NCBI GenBank assembly: GCA_037157565.1
Contig: JAZHRO010000002.1
Span: 76,062,001-76,126,000 of the forward strand
Length of the DNA: 64,000 nucleotides
DNA from: Thalassia testudinum
Lineage: Eukaryota > Streptophyta > Magnoliopsida > Alismatales > Hydrocharitaceae
Direction of reading: 5' to 3'
In this document: piece after piece, positions 32,218-45,193 of the stretch
Position numbering within the stretch: the first letter of the stretch is position 1
How the letters are laid out: each line of letters opens with the position of its first letter
Notes under the pieces: model-generated
The model's input: the letters and a program-made list of their open reading frames with translations, nothing else
What the model was told of the DNA's origin: nothing
Databases searched by the model: none
Made by a program: the position numbers and the translations under genes

Positions 32218-35200
32218 CCACTTCCCTGAGTTCGACTCTGGGCCTAAAAGTGACCAAGATAAAATCAAATAGGCCAGGTAAAAATAAAAAATTTTGTAAA
32301 GAGATGGTTAGGTCCGATTTAGGTTAACCACTATACACACTTCAATGATAAAATCACCATATTAACACACCTATCTAGGCCCGACCACTAGAGACTCATC
32401 ATGAACTCTAATTACCTCTAATTAACTAGTCTTCCTAGTTAATTAGCTAAGGATATGAGTATATATGGGTTAATTATAAAATAAGGGATATATAGTAAAG
32501 AACCTTAAAATAAGTTAAAAATCCTATTTATCATTCAATTAATATTATTAATAATCTGATTAATAATTGGACTCGAGATCTTATCAATCATTCCTTTAAT
32601 TAATAAGTTAATCATAATATATACATAAGTATGTAATAGCTTAAGTAACTTTACCTAATTTAATAAATTAACCTAAAAAGGTCAAAAATGTAAATTCAAG
32701 GTGTAAACATAATAATCACCTTATTTATAATCATATATAAAATGTTGAAAAAGATTTAAGTTAAAATAAACCTTTAAAACCTGAGTTTACATTTAGATCC
32801 TTATAATTCATTCTAATTGGGTCCTTAATTCTCATATAGGTCCTTAGGTTTCATTGCATATAGGTCCCTATCTTCTTCTTCTTCCTTCAGTCGGTTGAAC
32901 GACTGACGACAGAGGGTGCTTCCACCGCTCGATCACCACACATCCGACGTCGTTCCACCTTCTCCAAGCTCCTAGAGCTTGTGCTCACCATCCCATTCTC
33001 ATCCATCGGTCTGGATGATACTTTAATCCTAATTTTAGGTGGGAGTTAATCTCATCATCGTCGGAGACGATGCCGGTGGTTAACCTCCTCTAGCTCCTCA
33101 TACGTCCAGACTCCACCACTCTCTTCATCACCGTCAACTATAAATAGCCCCTCACCCCCTCGATTTCTGATAAGTTGGCTCCCTTCCCTCTTCTTCACTG
33201 TAGTCGACCCAATAGGCTATGCTTCTACAACTTCGGCGATCTTCCACATCAATTTTCGACTACTTTTGTCCATCATGATTGGCTTAGGAACTTCACTGAG
33301 TTCTGCTGCATCCTTGGACAAAGTCGTCGACTGAGGAGTGCCTTTGCTCCATCCATTTTCGCTACCAGAGATCTTCCTCAATACCCTCTGATTTCGTCCT
33401 CCGTCATGAGCCTTCGACGAAGTCCCTTTACCTCCTTCGTCCAGGTAACAATAGGTTGGAGTAGGATAGGAGTAGGAGTAGTCTAGATAGTTAGTTAGGT
33501 AGTTAATGTAGCTTATTGTTAGAATTCAAGGATCGTCTTCTTCAACTCCGGTGAGCACCTTGAGTTTGCTGGAGCTCTTGTTTTGTCGTTTGAATCCGCT
33601 GATCATCTTCCTCTATCACTCATGATCACTTCTAACCCATTTAAACACTAATTCTATCACTTAATTGCCTAAATCATATCCACCTTCAACAGCTACTATT
33701 GCTGTCCATGGCAGCAGTAGCTGAGCTAAATTCACATTCACAGGATTCTTCATCATATATTCATCATCTAAGGCCCCTATTCCACACCCTAATTTGAATA
33801 ATTTTCATTTATGATGTAAAAGCCTAATTTTAATTAATCTCCTGAGCTCGCTGTCAATGGCGACTCAGGAGCAGTTTAAATTATAAATTATTTATATAAA
33901 TATGATCACAGACATCTATTGACTTGTCTCAACGACTCATTTGAGTGAGAGACCAAGTCCTGAGCCTCAACTACTAAAATTCTATTAAAACTTGAATTTA
34001 CTGATTAATCATTCATGTAATGAATTAAAGAGGAATTAAATGTGATTCTGAGGTTCCTTGCAACCTCAGTAACCTTTTCAGATAAAAAATGGCATAAATT
34101 CACCACTCTGTGCACGATTTGTATTTTCTGGACTCACCGAAGCTCTGGCGAGCTCCAACGAGTTATTACTGATCTTCAGCCTACAGAATTTGGTTAAAAG
34201 CTCCAGATTGATGTAATATTGATCATAGAGTAGTTTGAGGCCATTTATTTGGGATTTTAACCATTGGAGCTCAGAGTGAGGTATCTTCTTCTCCAACTCC
34301 GGTGGAGTTGGAGAAGCCTGCACAGAAGTTCTAAAGATGCATTTAAGGAGTCTAGAAGCTTTAGTGCAGTGCACTGAAGCTGTTCCTAACCTCAGATCTT
34401 TATAGAATCATACCAATCATTCTGATGAACAAAGCACCTTTAGAGTTTAGGCGATGAGCCTGGAACCCTAGGTTCTCAGGTTAGAACACCTGTTTAAGAG
34501 ATTGGAAAGATTTCTGAGGTTGAGAGGATTCTGTTCAAGGCGTTAATTTCGTGAGAAGCTTAAATCAGAAAGTCAAAATTTCGAGCTTTACAGTCAAACT
34601 GAGTTTGAGATCTGGATTCTGATCTCGATCTGAGAAATTAAGGAGTTTGAAATGTCTCTGGGATTCTGTTGAATGATTTAAGAATGAATTAATTGAGCTC
34701 AAACTTGCAATTCTGTTAGAATTCACACCCTGGCAGTTTGGGTTGTTTTCGAACCTAAACTGATGGCAGTCGATTTTTGTTGAGATTTGATTTCAAATCC
34801 TGTCCAGTTCAATTTGTAACAACCCTTAGAATCTATTTTAATCAACTGAGAATGTTCTTAGCTATTTGTTCACCTATTTAGAGTTAGAAGTTCATTCCGT
34901 GAAGTTTTTAGAGAAGCTTGAAGCTTCTCTGCAGCTTCTGAAGCTTAAAGAGCTTCAGAACCCATTCCAATAGTCGCGGAAAGACTTGCAGAGCTTACTC
35001 AGACCCTTAGTTAAGTTAGAAAAGCCAATCTATAGACACTGTAAGAAGAAAATCATTTCCAGGCAATTATAACCCCGTAGGAACCCCCTAGATTCACTCT
35101 TCAAATCGAAGAGGAAAACATCCCCTTGACCTGAAATTGACCTTGTAATCTTGTAGAGCTATCTTAGAGCTTTCCATCAAGCTTTGTTTCTCTTGATTTG

Positions 35201-36465
35201 GAGCTCTGAGCTAGGAGTAATCTTCATTTGAAGTCGGGTCTGGAGGGGGGACATAGAGTCCCACATTGAAAATTTTTGAGCGCGCGCATAGGTATAAAAC
35301 AAATTTGTGTACTGGGCTTATGAGTCGTCAAACGCTTGGCGTGAAAAGGAAACCTGATCATCTGAGCATTGCGTATGTGTGTGCGGGCATATGTGTGACT
35401 GCGGGTGTGTGCCCGAGTGGGCGTGTGTGATATTGGCCTTGGGAGGGCGAGGCCTGGGAGGCGGTTGGGCCGGTTCGGCTAGAGAAAGAAATAAACTAAA
35501 AATAAATCGTAATTAAATAAGGTGAGGACCGAGTAGGGTCTGGTCCCACCCTTCTCAGGGTGCTGTGTATCCTCGAAAGGACCTCGCTGCAAACCTTAAA
35601 CCAATTTTTGGTTAAAGGAAAGACCTGATTCAGCTGAAGCCAAAGAAAGTTAGGGAAGAGCAGGTGTCGTGCTAAGGGGCTAAGGAAAGGGAAGAGAAAG
35701 AAAGGGAAAGAAGGAAACAGAAGGACCCGCAAAGAAGGCATGAAGACTAAGCTTAAGGAAATACAAATACTAAGGGAGAAGAAGATGAAGGCAGGAGTAA
35801 TAAAGGAAAGAAAGGAGAAGAACAGGCAGGCACTAAGGAATAAAGAGCAATAAAAGAAAGAAGAAAAAGACTAAGGAAAGAGAAGATAAATGCAGGAACA
35901 AAGTAGAGAATGAAAAAAGAAAGAGTTCGAGAGAATAAGAGAGAAATAAAAAGAGAGAAAAAAATAAAGGTAAATAGAATAAAAGGAAATAAAGAAGAGA
36001 AGAGAAAGAATAAAGAGAAAAAGAAAGGAAGAGAGGCTGAAGAAAAGAAATTTAATTTCCTCAATTTCTTTTGTATGAATTTGTTATAATTGTTTCTAAT
36101 TGTAATAAGGCATGTTTTGAATAGATACTCTTATTTGTCTTTAATCTTTTGAAATAAATAGATTTCAAATGGAATTTTGCATATTTCTTCAAATCAAATC
36201 AATTTTTGCAAAATTCATGTTTTACAACTAGTTTAACTATACCTCCTATACTTATAAGAAAAATAGAGTTAATTAGTGAATTTAAAATGACTTATACCTC
36301 TAAGCGAACGACCTGGACTCAACCAGTTAAAAAATTCTAAAACGTTAGGTTAATTTGACCCTATACTATTAAATGACACAATTTCGAGTTAACCTAAGTT
36401 ACTTTTCTCTACTCATAATTAAATAAAATTAACTTAATTAACTGAGTTGAGGTAAGAAACGATCA
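32218..36465 (+). other. Right part of insertion N
   Basis: No believable ORF in 4.2 kb. Plus-strand TATA boxes lie at 33139-33147 (TATAAATAG) and about 35287. The first is followed by a 350-base C-rich, leader-like region ending in a GTAACA donor-like site. Purine-rich tract at 35640-36050 (AAAGAAAGGG type), AT-rich tail, then a phrase GAACGACCTGGACTCAA (about 36306) like that at about 6810, and the end AACGATCA. The purine tract gives an artefact ORF of Phe/Leu/Ser on the minus strand. Confidence 0.5.
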
Positions 36466-37941
36466 CTAACCACATGAAGCTGGGATGATTACGCCATCCA
36501 GGGTTGTAGGTGTTTGAGAATGGATCATTTTGAATGGTGTTGAGTCCTCGCAGGTTTGAGGAACCTCGGAAAAATCAGAATATGAGGGTTCAAAGTTCCC
36601 ACAACTAGAGTTGGTGGATCCAGAGTTTCCTTCGTAGCCAGAATTAGACGAGGGTGGATATGGGTCTATCCCTTGAGAAGATTGGTGATAGATGTTGTGC
36701 ACGGTCTCCCTGCCAGAGGGTGGTTGTGTGAATGGGTTTTGCGCAAAGGTGGCTCACTGCAAATGTCGAGTTAGCTCATCCACCTTCTTCTCAATAATAG
36801 AGACCTTGTCCAGATGGCTAGCCATTAGTTCCAAGTCAATGGAAGAGGACAGACCCTGCATCTCATGTGCTCCCTTTGGATTCGTCAATGCACGGGCATT
36901 CATCCGGTTGAACATAACCATGGATTCATTATTGATGGAGTTCTCGTACATATTCTCGAGAATCTCCCACAAGGTGTCTTTGTGTTGACCCATGATGTTT
37001 CCTCCGCAAGTCGCATTGACGAATAATCTAATATCCTCATGGAGTCCTTGGTAAAAGGACTGGACTTATTCCTATTTAGGAACTCCATGATGGGGGCACT
37101 TTTGCATGAGATCCAGGAAATGATCCCATGCTTCATGAAGTGGTTCTCCTGCTTGTTGTGTGAAATGTGTGATCTAGTGCAGTAAAGCATTTGTCTGACC
37201 AATAGGGAAGAACTTTCTCAGAAACTCGGATTGAAGTTCTGCCCAGGTGTTGATTGGATGCATTTGGGTTTGGTACCAGTGAGCAGCTTTATCCATGACA
37301 GAGAATGAGAACATTTTCATGAGTAGAATATCCCGATTTTGATCTTCTGACTCGAAGGACTGGGCCAGATGCTTGAGTTGTTTGATATGCTAGAAAGGAT
37401 CTTCAGAATTACGCCCATGGAATTTGGTAATGGCATGAATAATGTTAGGCTTGAGTTCAGTGTCAGGACCTCCAGCGGGGATTTGTACTCGAGGTTTGAT
37501 TGCCACCATAGCGGGATTGTAGTGATCTCACATCATTGGACGCTACAGTGGGTTCACAAAGACTTGGAATAGATCATTGAGGCACTGAAGTTGATTTTCA
37601 AGATTATTTTCTTCTGCGGGTTGTGCTATGATGATGGATGAAGGAGAATCAGGTTCAGATGAATCGGAAGAGATATCAATAGGATTGGGTTGTTGCACAA
37701 ACAAGGAGGTCGAGGCTTGGCCTCGACGTGAATGAGTGACTAAGGAGGCCTTAAGGGTGGTCTTAGAGACCTCCTCCCGAACATGCTCCGATGAAGTGGA
37801 TGAGATGTAGAATGTGATGGACCCAATCAAGACACCCAAAAAATTTTGGATTATTATAGAGGTTCGGGGTGGATGATACCCCTTAGTTAGAAAGTCGTTT
37901 ACCTGAGAATTACCTGGGCAGCCAGAGAGGGAGAGTCCCAC
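36466..37941 (-). pseudogene. Athila A Gag, N-terminal part, broken
   Basis: Gag domain in several frames. A Ser/Asp/Glu-rich start (PIDISSDSSEPDSPSS, QLQCLNDLFQVFVNPL) ends in an in-frame TAG at 37543-37545, then the gag core continues through further stops. The 36754-36993 piece (ENMYENSINNES...LMASHLDKVSIIEKKVDEL) is the end of the core and the following coiled segment. The first stops (TAG, then TGA) and a later TAG are shared at the same codons with B. The gene continues at 19001 after insertion N. Confidence 0.85.
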
Positions 37942-38732
37942 AAAGACCCCTACACGGTAGAGCTCCCCTACAGGTTACAAGGTTTCCCCTACCTGACCTC
38001 TCTTGTCACTGATGTTCCAGGTAGACCAGAATGGGGACTTGACCTCTTAAGTCTACCAGTTTTAATTAAGAGCAAGGGTGCTTAGAATTTCACTTGAACT
38101 TTAAGATGTGTTGAGTGCAAAAGTGACCTAATTTGAAGATTGGTTGACACAACAAGGTGGGTCAACTTCACCTTTATTGTCCTTGAAAATTTAAGTCCCT
38201 CTTTTAGTGTTCAAATGACTTTAAGAGCCTAATTTTAGGGTTTTGCTTGAATAGATCAATTCAATCAAGGTCAAGGCACACATTGTTTGGGAAGATGATT
38301 TCTTGATTAAGCAAGTGTGCTCTAAAAACCCTAAACTGGAATCCTTAATTGGCTATAATTTGGTCCACTTTAATTTGTCCAAATGTGGTACCTAAGGCTC
38401 AAACAAGAATGTGATAGCCCTAGATGCCTTAAGCTTTAAGTGTGTGCACAAATCAGGATTTGTTGTTCAAATAAAATGTATCAACTCAGGCAACTCGATG
38501 AATTATCTACGGAAAGAATGCAAGTAGCCCTAATTAATTTTTTTTTCTTTTATCCTTTTCAGAATGAGGGGCTTAAGAGAGAGTGGTTAGAACTTACCTG
38601 CCCCTAGCATATTTACTGTGTAGTTGATCTTCTTTCAATGTATCTCTCCTGAAACAACCATAGCAAAAGAGATATAGCAAGTTAGAATTTGAATCAGGAA
38701 TTGCAATCAAGAGTTCTAAATTGCTCGTTGCT
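37942..38732 (-). other. Leader of Athila A
   Basis: About 0.8 kb between PBS and gag with no ORF. It matches 58560-59450 of B in inverted orientation, with many substitutions. Confidence 0.7.
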
Positions 38733-38752
38733 CCCCAGCAATAGTGCCAAAA
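38733..38752 (-). promoter_or_regulatory. PBS of Athila A (decayed)
   Basis: The minus strand reads TTTTGGCACTATTGCTGGGG, a mutated form of the tRNA-Asp PBS (TGGCGCCGTTGCCGGGG). The changes are mostly C/G to T/A, as expected from methylation decay. Confidence 0.8.
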
Positions 38753-41476
38753 TGTTCTATGTGCTAAATCGGTGGTTAAGATTGTCATGTTGTAGTATAG
38801 CTAAAATAGCGCTCAAACAAATAAATTTTATTACTCGAAAAGGTTTCGAGGTCGAACACAGGGAGCAATATGGAATTTGAAGCTCAAGATCACAATTTAT
38901 AATGTAAATGAGTACAATATATAAGTAAAAGCTTAGTGCAGAATGATATAAGAAATCAATCATCAATGCACAAAATGAAGAGGGTAAAATGGTGATTTAA
39001 ATCACCAAATACCCTTATACAGTAATAGCAAGTAGAAGCATAATATCAATCGAGTTAATTATAGCTTTTAGAAACTCAAATCAAATGTATGAAGATGGGA
39101 TCAGACGACTTAAATGTTTGATGCTACAGTGCTCTTTGCTTCCTTTCCCTTCTGATGTTCTTCTTTCTCTGCTTTTCTTCTTTCTTTCTTTCTCTGCTGC
39201 GGCTCCCTCTTCTCTTCTTTTCTTCTTCTTCTACTTAGCCTCTTCTTCTTTTGCTGCCTTCTTTTGCTCACATAGGGGAGGGGCTTCTGGAATTGGCTAA
39301 GTGTTAGCCAATACTCTCTGCAGCAAAACCCTCCCCTTACCTCGCGCAATCTCTTCTTCCCTTTCTCTCTTAGGCTTCGCCCTCCCAGGGCCTCTTAATG
39401 GGTAACGGGTAATCGAGTAGGCGTAAACATGGGTCCAGGGCACGGGCGTGGTCACAGCCGAGGAGTGAAGGGCTTAGGCTAGTCGGGCGCACCAGGTCAG
39501 CAGGTCAGGTGTCGTGGATGAGGCGCGTGTGAGGGGAGCGTGCGGGGGACCTCACCCCCCTATGTGTCAAGGCGATAAGCCGATGACACTTTTTCAATTT
39601 ATGCGGGCACGGGGACTCGTTAGCTTCGGAGGTGGGGCTATCCCACCTTCCTTCCTTCGTGCAGCAGTAGCAGATTCTTCCCCATTCAATTCGTGCAAGA
39701 TGGTAGTCAAAGTTTTCAATTGCTGGTCCACTCAAACTCCTGGAGTGATTCCACGCAAGCTGGTGTCGACGCCTGGAACCTATAGGCGTGATGAGAGCTT
39801 CAAGCATCAATTGAAGCTTTGTCAATGGCGGTCGAGGGGCCTGCTACCTGAAACCAAGACATGGCCTTGCAGCCCAATTAAACTTGCTCAGAACCTTCGC
39901 TGGACCATGGTGAGTGCAACGGTGGAGGTTGAGTGGCGTGGCGAGGTTCGTGCGTGCGTGACGGAGTCGAACTATGTGCGTGAGAGTGGGTGTGTTCGGT
40001 GGAGCATTGGAGAGGCTAATACCCTCGAAGACCAAAGGGCTTTTGCTCTTTGAGACACAGTGGAGGTGTTGGGATGAACGGCGGCCAATTTGGTGGAGCG
40101 TAGTGCTGTGCGAGCTCGCTAAAGGTATGCTAGTGAGGTGGAAGATGGAGGACGGTGAGGTGAGTCGGTGGTCGAAACGGAGCGACGAGTGTTTGAAAAC
40201 GAAGAGTGGAAGTCGAGGAGTTGTTTAGGAGGGGAGGCAGATGAAGGAGAGCAGGGTTGGCGTCGGTTGCGGTGTGCCCGACATCGGAGACGAAGCTGCT
40301 CTGAGAGGTGGACGGCGAGGATGAAGGGGGGTAGGAGCGTCGGCGAGTGCTGCACGATGCAGAAGAAGGTAACGAGGAAGAGTCTGCCACTGGTATTGTG
40401 GTCAGATGACAAGGGGCGACAGGGAGAGTCGTTGGAGCTTGAAGAGCAAATCGATCGGAGAAGAAAAGAGAGGAATTTGAGGGTTTCTTTGGTCGAATTC
40501 AAGCTTGGAGGATCTGGCAGACGTGGGGAGTCTTTATATAGGTGTCAGGGGGTTGATTAGGGCTTGGAAGCCAAGCTTTCAAGCTTGGAAGGTCGCCAGA
40601 GTTGGAAACCCAAATTTCTCATGCATTCGCAATTGAATTGGGAAAGAATTGAAGCACAAGAATCAGTCTGATTGAAAGAGGATTTCAAGAGGAATCTCCG
40701 GTTCAATTTTGAGGAGGTTTCATCAATTAATCAAGGAGAAATCCTTGATTGATTATCGTTGGAGTTGTAGGAGTAGGAGTTCTATGCGGTGGGGGCCTCT
40801 TTGTGAAAATGACAACAAAGTTAGGGACTTATTTGAAAGGGTTTTGAAAGTTAAGGGTAGAAATATAATTAGACAGGACCAATTTGCAAACTAGGTCAAG
40901 ACAAACTCATATTGGGTCCAAATTTTGGTAAAAACCTAATTTGGACCTGAGGAATCTAATGGTGAAGTTGGATTTTGGTTTTGACCATGTTTTCCTGGGT
41001 AATTTATGTAAAAACCTAAATTAGGGTAAATGTCTGTCTGTGATTCTATTTTGGATCAAAACAGGTTCTGATGGTTAAATTGAAGGTTTTAAACCCTATA
41101 GAATATTTTTATATGAATTTTAGAGGGTTTAGGTGAATTTTATCCTGATCAGAACCTCAGTTTATTAAGTGGATCTATTTTTAGGGTTTCAAAAGTCATT
41201 TAATTCTCAAAACACGTGCAAACCCTTTTTCTGATTCTTCTAACCCACTTGTTATCTTTTTAAAACTAATTGACCTTTATTCAACCCATGATAAAACCCG
41301 TGGTTATATTGCATTCATGATAAGCTAGTAAAATTACAGTTTTGACCTTAGTTTCTTATTTTTCCTTCAAAATGATTATGCAATGACTTGTGACTCTCTA
41401 GCGGTTATGTAGGAGCATTTACTAACTTAATTGGGTCGAAATGAGGTAGTTATGGCTCATGATGGTGTTCCCATCA
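38753..41476 (-). repeat. 5' LTR of Athila A
   Basis: 2724 bp, TGTTCT...CCCATCA on the plus strand. Minus-strand TATA box at 40532-40540. Hairpin TTGGCTAA/TTAGCCAA at about 39294-39312 and a pyrimidine tract at 39130-39290. Homologous to 10433-12982 and, inverted, to LTR B. The many ORFs at 39500-40560 are shadows of this sequence. Confidence 0.92.
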
Positions 41477-44049
41477 GGAGTGCTGATCAAAGGAGGAGCA
41501 TCACATAGCACTATTTGGTCGATGACTGGATGCTAAGGGATTGAAGGACGAAGTCAAGGAGGAGAGCTCGAGGGGAGGGGCATAACACAGCCACAAATGG
41601 GGGTGAAAATGGATGGTTTTCCCACCATGACAAGGAGGTGGAGGGGGGTCCCCAACCAGCACAAGGTCTATTAGAGGCCCTTGTCAATTAATATATGGTT
41701 GATAGGCTTAGAATTTCTTTAGGGGCAAAGGAGTGAAGGGGACAGGTCACTTCCTACTCCATTATATTGTTGTCAAACCTAAATCAAACCCATTTAACAA
41801 CCCAGGATCTAGCCCAATTAGTTGACCAAAACCTATTTAAAAATATGTAAGTCAAGTTGAATCTTGTAACATCCCAAAATTCAAGTCCCAAGTCATTTCA
41901 GAGTGGTTCGGGTCACTTTGAACCCATAAGCACGGTTACAGTTTGGTGCAACTACAAGCACCTTTTGAAATTACCAAAAAATGCGAATTTCGAATCAACC
42001 ACTAGTCAAATATCATTAAAAGGGTGCCACATATCATACCGCTGAATTCCTCTCATCGTAAGCTTTCCAACGGCACTTGTTTTGCACAAATTTGAGGTGT
42101 ATAGCTCAAGTTATGACCAAAATAAGTCTACGAGGACCTAAATGTAGGGTGAACCTAACCTAAGGGGTATTCTTGGTATTTCACTACACTAATTATAACC
42201 CTAAACCTAATTTGGGTCTATAAATAAACCCTCATAGGAGTTGGGCCGTCATTAACACCTAAGGACCTCCAAAACCTAAAGAGAAAGGGAGAAGAGAAGA
42301 GTTAGATTTACATTAAGAAAACCTATTTAGGATTCATAGGGACCCGTTTGTAATTCCAAAAATTATGGGCTTCCCATGGCAATTTTCATGAGTTTGAGCA
42401 GCAACATTGGCGATGCATTTCGACCTGCCGATGTGTGGCAGTGGCAGATGATGCAAGTGCGACACGTGGTGGGCCCCTACGCATATGACTTCGCATCTTT
42501 GCGCTGAGCGGAAGTGTGCGCAAAGCGCTGATCGGCAACGTGGCCGATCCAACAGCCATGGGGAGCGAAGGTGAGGGTTTTTCCAATCTACGTAAGTGCA
42601 AACTAGATCACGACATGTGTCGTGGGCTTTGACTCGTCGACCGGTTGACCAGTCTGACTGAATTGGTTGGTTTAGTGATCCCCTCATGCTGTTTCGAGAG
42701 ATTCGAGTCCTTCCCAACCTCGAATTTCTACAAATAAGGTATCGTTGGAATTTTCTCGACGCATACTATGCATTGGTGTGGTTTATTTCCTTAGTAAAAA
42801 TTAGAATGTTCCTAAGTAATTTCCTACCCTATTTTTGGTCCATGTGAACTAAGATTTATCCCCGATGCCTGTGCAAATTGCGAGGTAGGTGTGGCGACTG
42901 CTCCCAGGCCCTGTGCGCTTGCTTCAAAGTCACCATAACCCTTCGGTGATGTTAGGTAGAGTAGTTTACCCTTCTTTTGATTCCGTCTCATTTTTGAGTA
43001 ACCGTGAGTCCATCTAGTGAGGTTCTTCACACATATCGCATAAGTTGGCATGCATTTCCTCTTTTGCTAAGTTCGAGACCTTTCTACAGTGTTAATATGA
43101 TTTTTGGGCACTTTAATGTGAATTAATTGGATTCTATGTGAATAATTAAGACTTAAATACTCCATGTATCCTTATTATTGCATGCATGAAACGAACTCCA
43201 TTTTTTGTGAAATAAGTTTTGTTATGTTCATTAATTGCTAAATACTATAGGACCCCCAGAATAATTTGGAAACTGCCCATAAACTAATACTATGGGACCC
43301 CTAGAATTGATTAAATAATCAATACAATGAATTAGTTGAGAGTTAGAGGATGGATAACTGGTTTTAGCCCACTAGTCATCGGACTTGGTTGTAGCTTTGG
43401 TTTGTTAGATCGATTTTAGGCTGGTTTATATAGTTGTTGGCCTCCTTATGACTCTTTGGTTAGGCTTAGCAGCCAACTGGGATAGTGGGATACGTGACTT
43501 GAGGTTTAGGAGTGGTTTCTTTCTCGGTTGGTGGGTGGGTCATTGGTTGTCTGTGGTTCATAGTATATAGCGCTTGTACGTGTTCACGCTACACGACATA
43601 GCTGCCACCCGTCTCCAATCCGTAATGACCCCAGGGTGACGGAGAGTGGAGAATTGATGGGTATAAGTCGTCTTCCCAGCCAAGAGGGTGGCTTATACCA
43701 ATCTTGCATCGCAGAAAGTTACATGAGATTGTCTCGTGCCCTGAGATGTTGATTGGCAGATTGTGAACTATAATAATGTGGGCTAAATGCATAAATGGAA
43801 TTTAATAAGTAATAATTCAAAAATGGATTAACTGTTAATACAATGCGATCTTTCTTTTACTCTTGTCACTATTGCTACTTGTTGTAGTTGTTCTACCCTA
43901 CTCAGTTTTCACTGACGTGTTTCTCAGGTTCCATACTCAGGTGTTGCTGAGTAGTCAGGTGTAGTGGTTGCTGTCAGTCGATCTACTGCAGAATCGGGTC
44001 CTACTTGAGGAGACGATTTGCTCTGAGCCAGTGGCTCTTTGTTTGTTCT
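41477..44049. other. Unassigned DNA, with an LTR-like block from 41865
   Basis: No supported gene. From 41865 the sequence TGTAACATCCCAAAATTC looks like the start of a chromovirus-type LTR, with a TATA box (CTATAAATAAACC, 42218-42230) about 350 bases in. The other end and any PBS could not be found; it may run to about 43,900. 41477-41864 matches nothing else in the window. An ORF at 42334-42717 (minus) has no recognisable feature. Confidence 0.4.
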
Positions 44050-44134
44050 TTTTTGCTATTTTTTTTTGAAAGAGTGAGGAGTGCCATTGTTAACAACGGT
44101 AGACCGGGAGCATTTTATTCAAATAAAAGATCAA

Positions 44135-45193
44135 TCAGGAAAAAATTACAAGGGTATTTTCCCACACCTCGCTATAATATTTACAAGGAGACTCCCACGC
44201 TCCCATTAACTCCCAAGATTCATTGACAATGCTCCTCACATTTATTGATGTCCCATGAAATAACTTCTTGTTACGAGTGAACCAAATGCACCATAAGGCT
44301 CCAGCCATCAATGGACGTGGCTTGGAAGAATTTTTGAAACATGTCCATAGATCTTCCCAAGAGGGTAAGGCTTCATCGAAGATGGCCCTCCATATTTGAT
44401 CTATTACTAGGCAAGTAGAAAAAATATGTAAGGCGCTGTCAGTGGGGAAGTTGCAAAGAGGGTAATTTTGGGATGGTACACCCAATCTTGTGTGCCTTAG
44501 ATCACCTGTGATGAGTCCATTTCTTCTTCTCAACCAAAGAAATATTTTTATTTTCAGAGGCATTTTTAGATGCCACACCATTGCGCAATCCTTGTCTATC
44601 AGTGATGGGTTGGAAGATTCTCTACCAATCAGCCAATTATAGGCCTTAGAAGGAGTGAACGATCCATAAGTCCATGCAAATTTGTCAGAGCCTCCCATTG
44701 GTTCAAAGGTTTCCAGCTCTCTCCTTAGCTACTCCAATTCCTCTTCCAGTCTGCATTGCTGTCTTGCTACATGATTCAGCAATTCCCATCTATTGTGCAG
44801 TGAATCCTAGTAGTCCTTCGCCACTACTGATTTATTTGCTGTAGCATTGTAAACATGAGGAAATCTGGAATTTAGGGGTCCCAGGCTAGACCACTCATTG
44901 TGCCAAAAGGAGAAGTGTTGGCCATCACCAAGTATCGGCGTAAAGTGTTGCCAGTTCTCACGCATGGCAGCCCATACTGATTTCTAGAATGGGGATGGTC
45001 TGGAGGGGGTAGTAGTGCATCTGGTTACATGAGACCGGCCGTGTACATCATTAATGATCATAGACCAAGTCTTGTTAATGTCTTCAAGGAGCTTGATAGC
45101 CCACTTCAGCAGTAGGGAGTGATTGAACTCCTTCAGCGAACGAATGCCAAGACCACCACTTTTTTTAGGAACACACAACTGCTGCCATTTCAA
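44135..45193 (-). pseudogene. LINE 2 ORF2 C-terminal region
   Basis: 44135-44698 is an open 187-codon piece with the zf-RVT-like region (FTPSKAYNWL, DKDCAMVWHLKMPLKIKIFLWL, CNFPTDSALHIFSTC). 44984-45193 gives the preceding KKSGGLGIRSLKEFNHSLLLKWA segment. The frame is broken between them. Confidence 0.85.

Larger units (their letters stand above)
19002..36465. mobile_element. Insertion N: TG...CA element nested in Athila A
   Basis: Bounded by TG (19002) and CA (36465) and a CTAAC duplication. After removing T (21518-32212 plus one TSD copy) it is about 6.76 kb. I find no gag or pol in it. TATA boxes on the plus strand are at 19376-19383 and 33139-33147, and a TCCCACAT...GTATAAAAC stretch is at 35256-35293. 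The U5-like end resembles that of the 5037-6899 block. It could be a very long solo LTR or a large non-coding (LARD-like) element; I could not find a pair of direct LTRs inside it. Confidence 0.6.
10433..41476 (-). mobile_element. Athila-like Ty3/Gypsy element A, interrupted
   Basis: A minus-strand element with its 5' LTR at 38753-41476 and 3' LTR at 10433-12982. Between them, read right to left, are a PBS, leader, gag, protease, RT, RNase H, integrase, a 1.7-kb noncoding region and a PPT. The coding region is split inside gag by insertion N (19002-36465). Without it the internal part is about 8.3 kb. All ORFs carry stops. The LTR copies are clearly diverged, so this is the old host of the nest. 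Its left end is cut by the LINE. Confidence 0.9.

Noticed and set aside
33139..33486. TATA box followed by an ORF of 103 codons (33175-33486), possible host gene
   Set aside because: No domain, no continuing exons, and it lies inside the TG...CA insertion; more likely an LTR leader.
35753..36064. Phe/Leu/Ser-rich ORF like a membrane protein
   Set aside because: It is the antisense of a purine tract; the same effect appears at 63595-63945 and 10652-10921.
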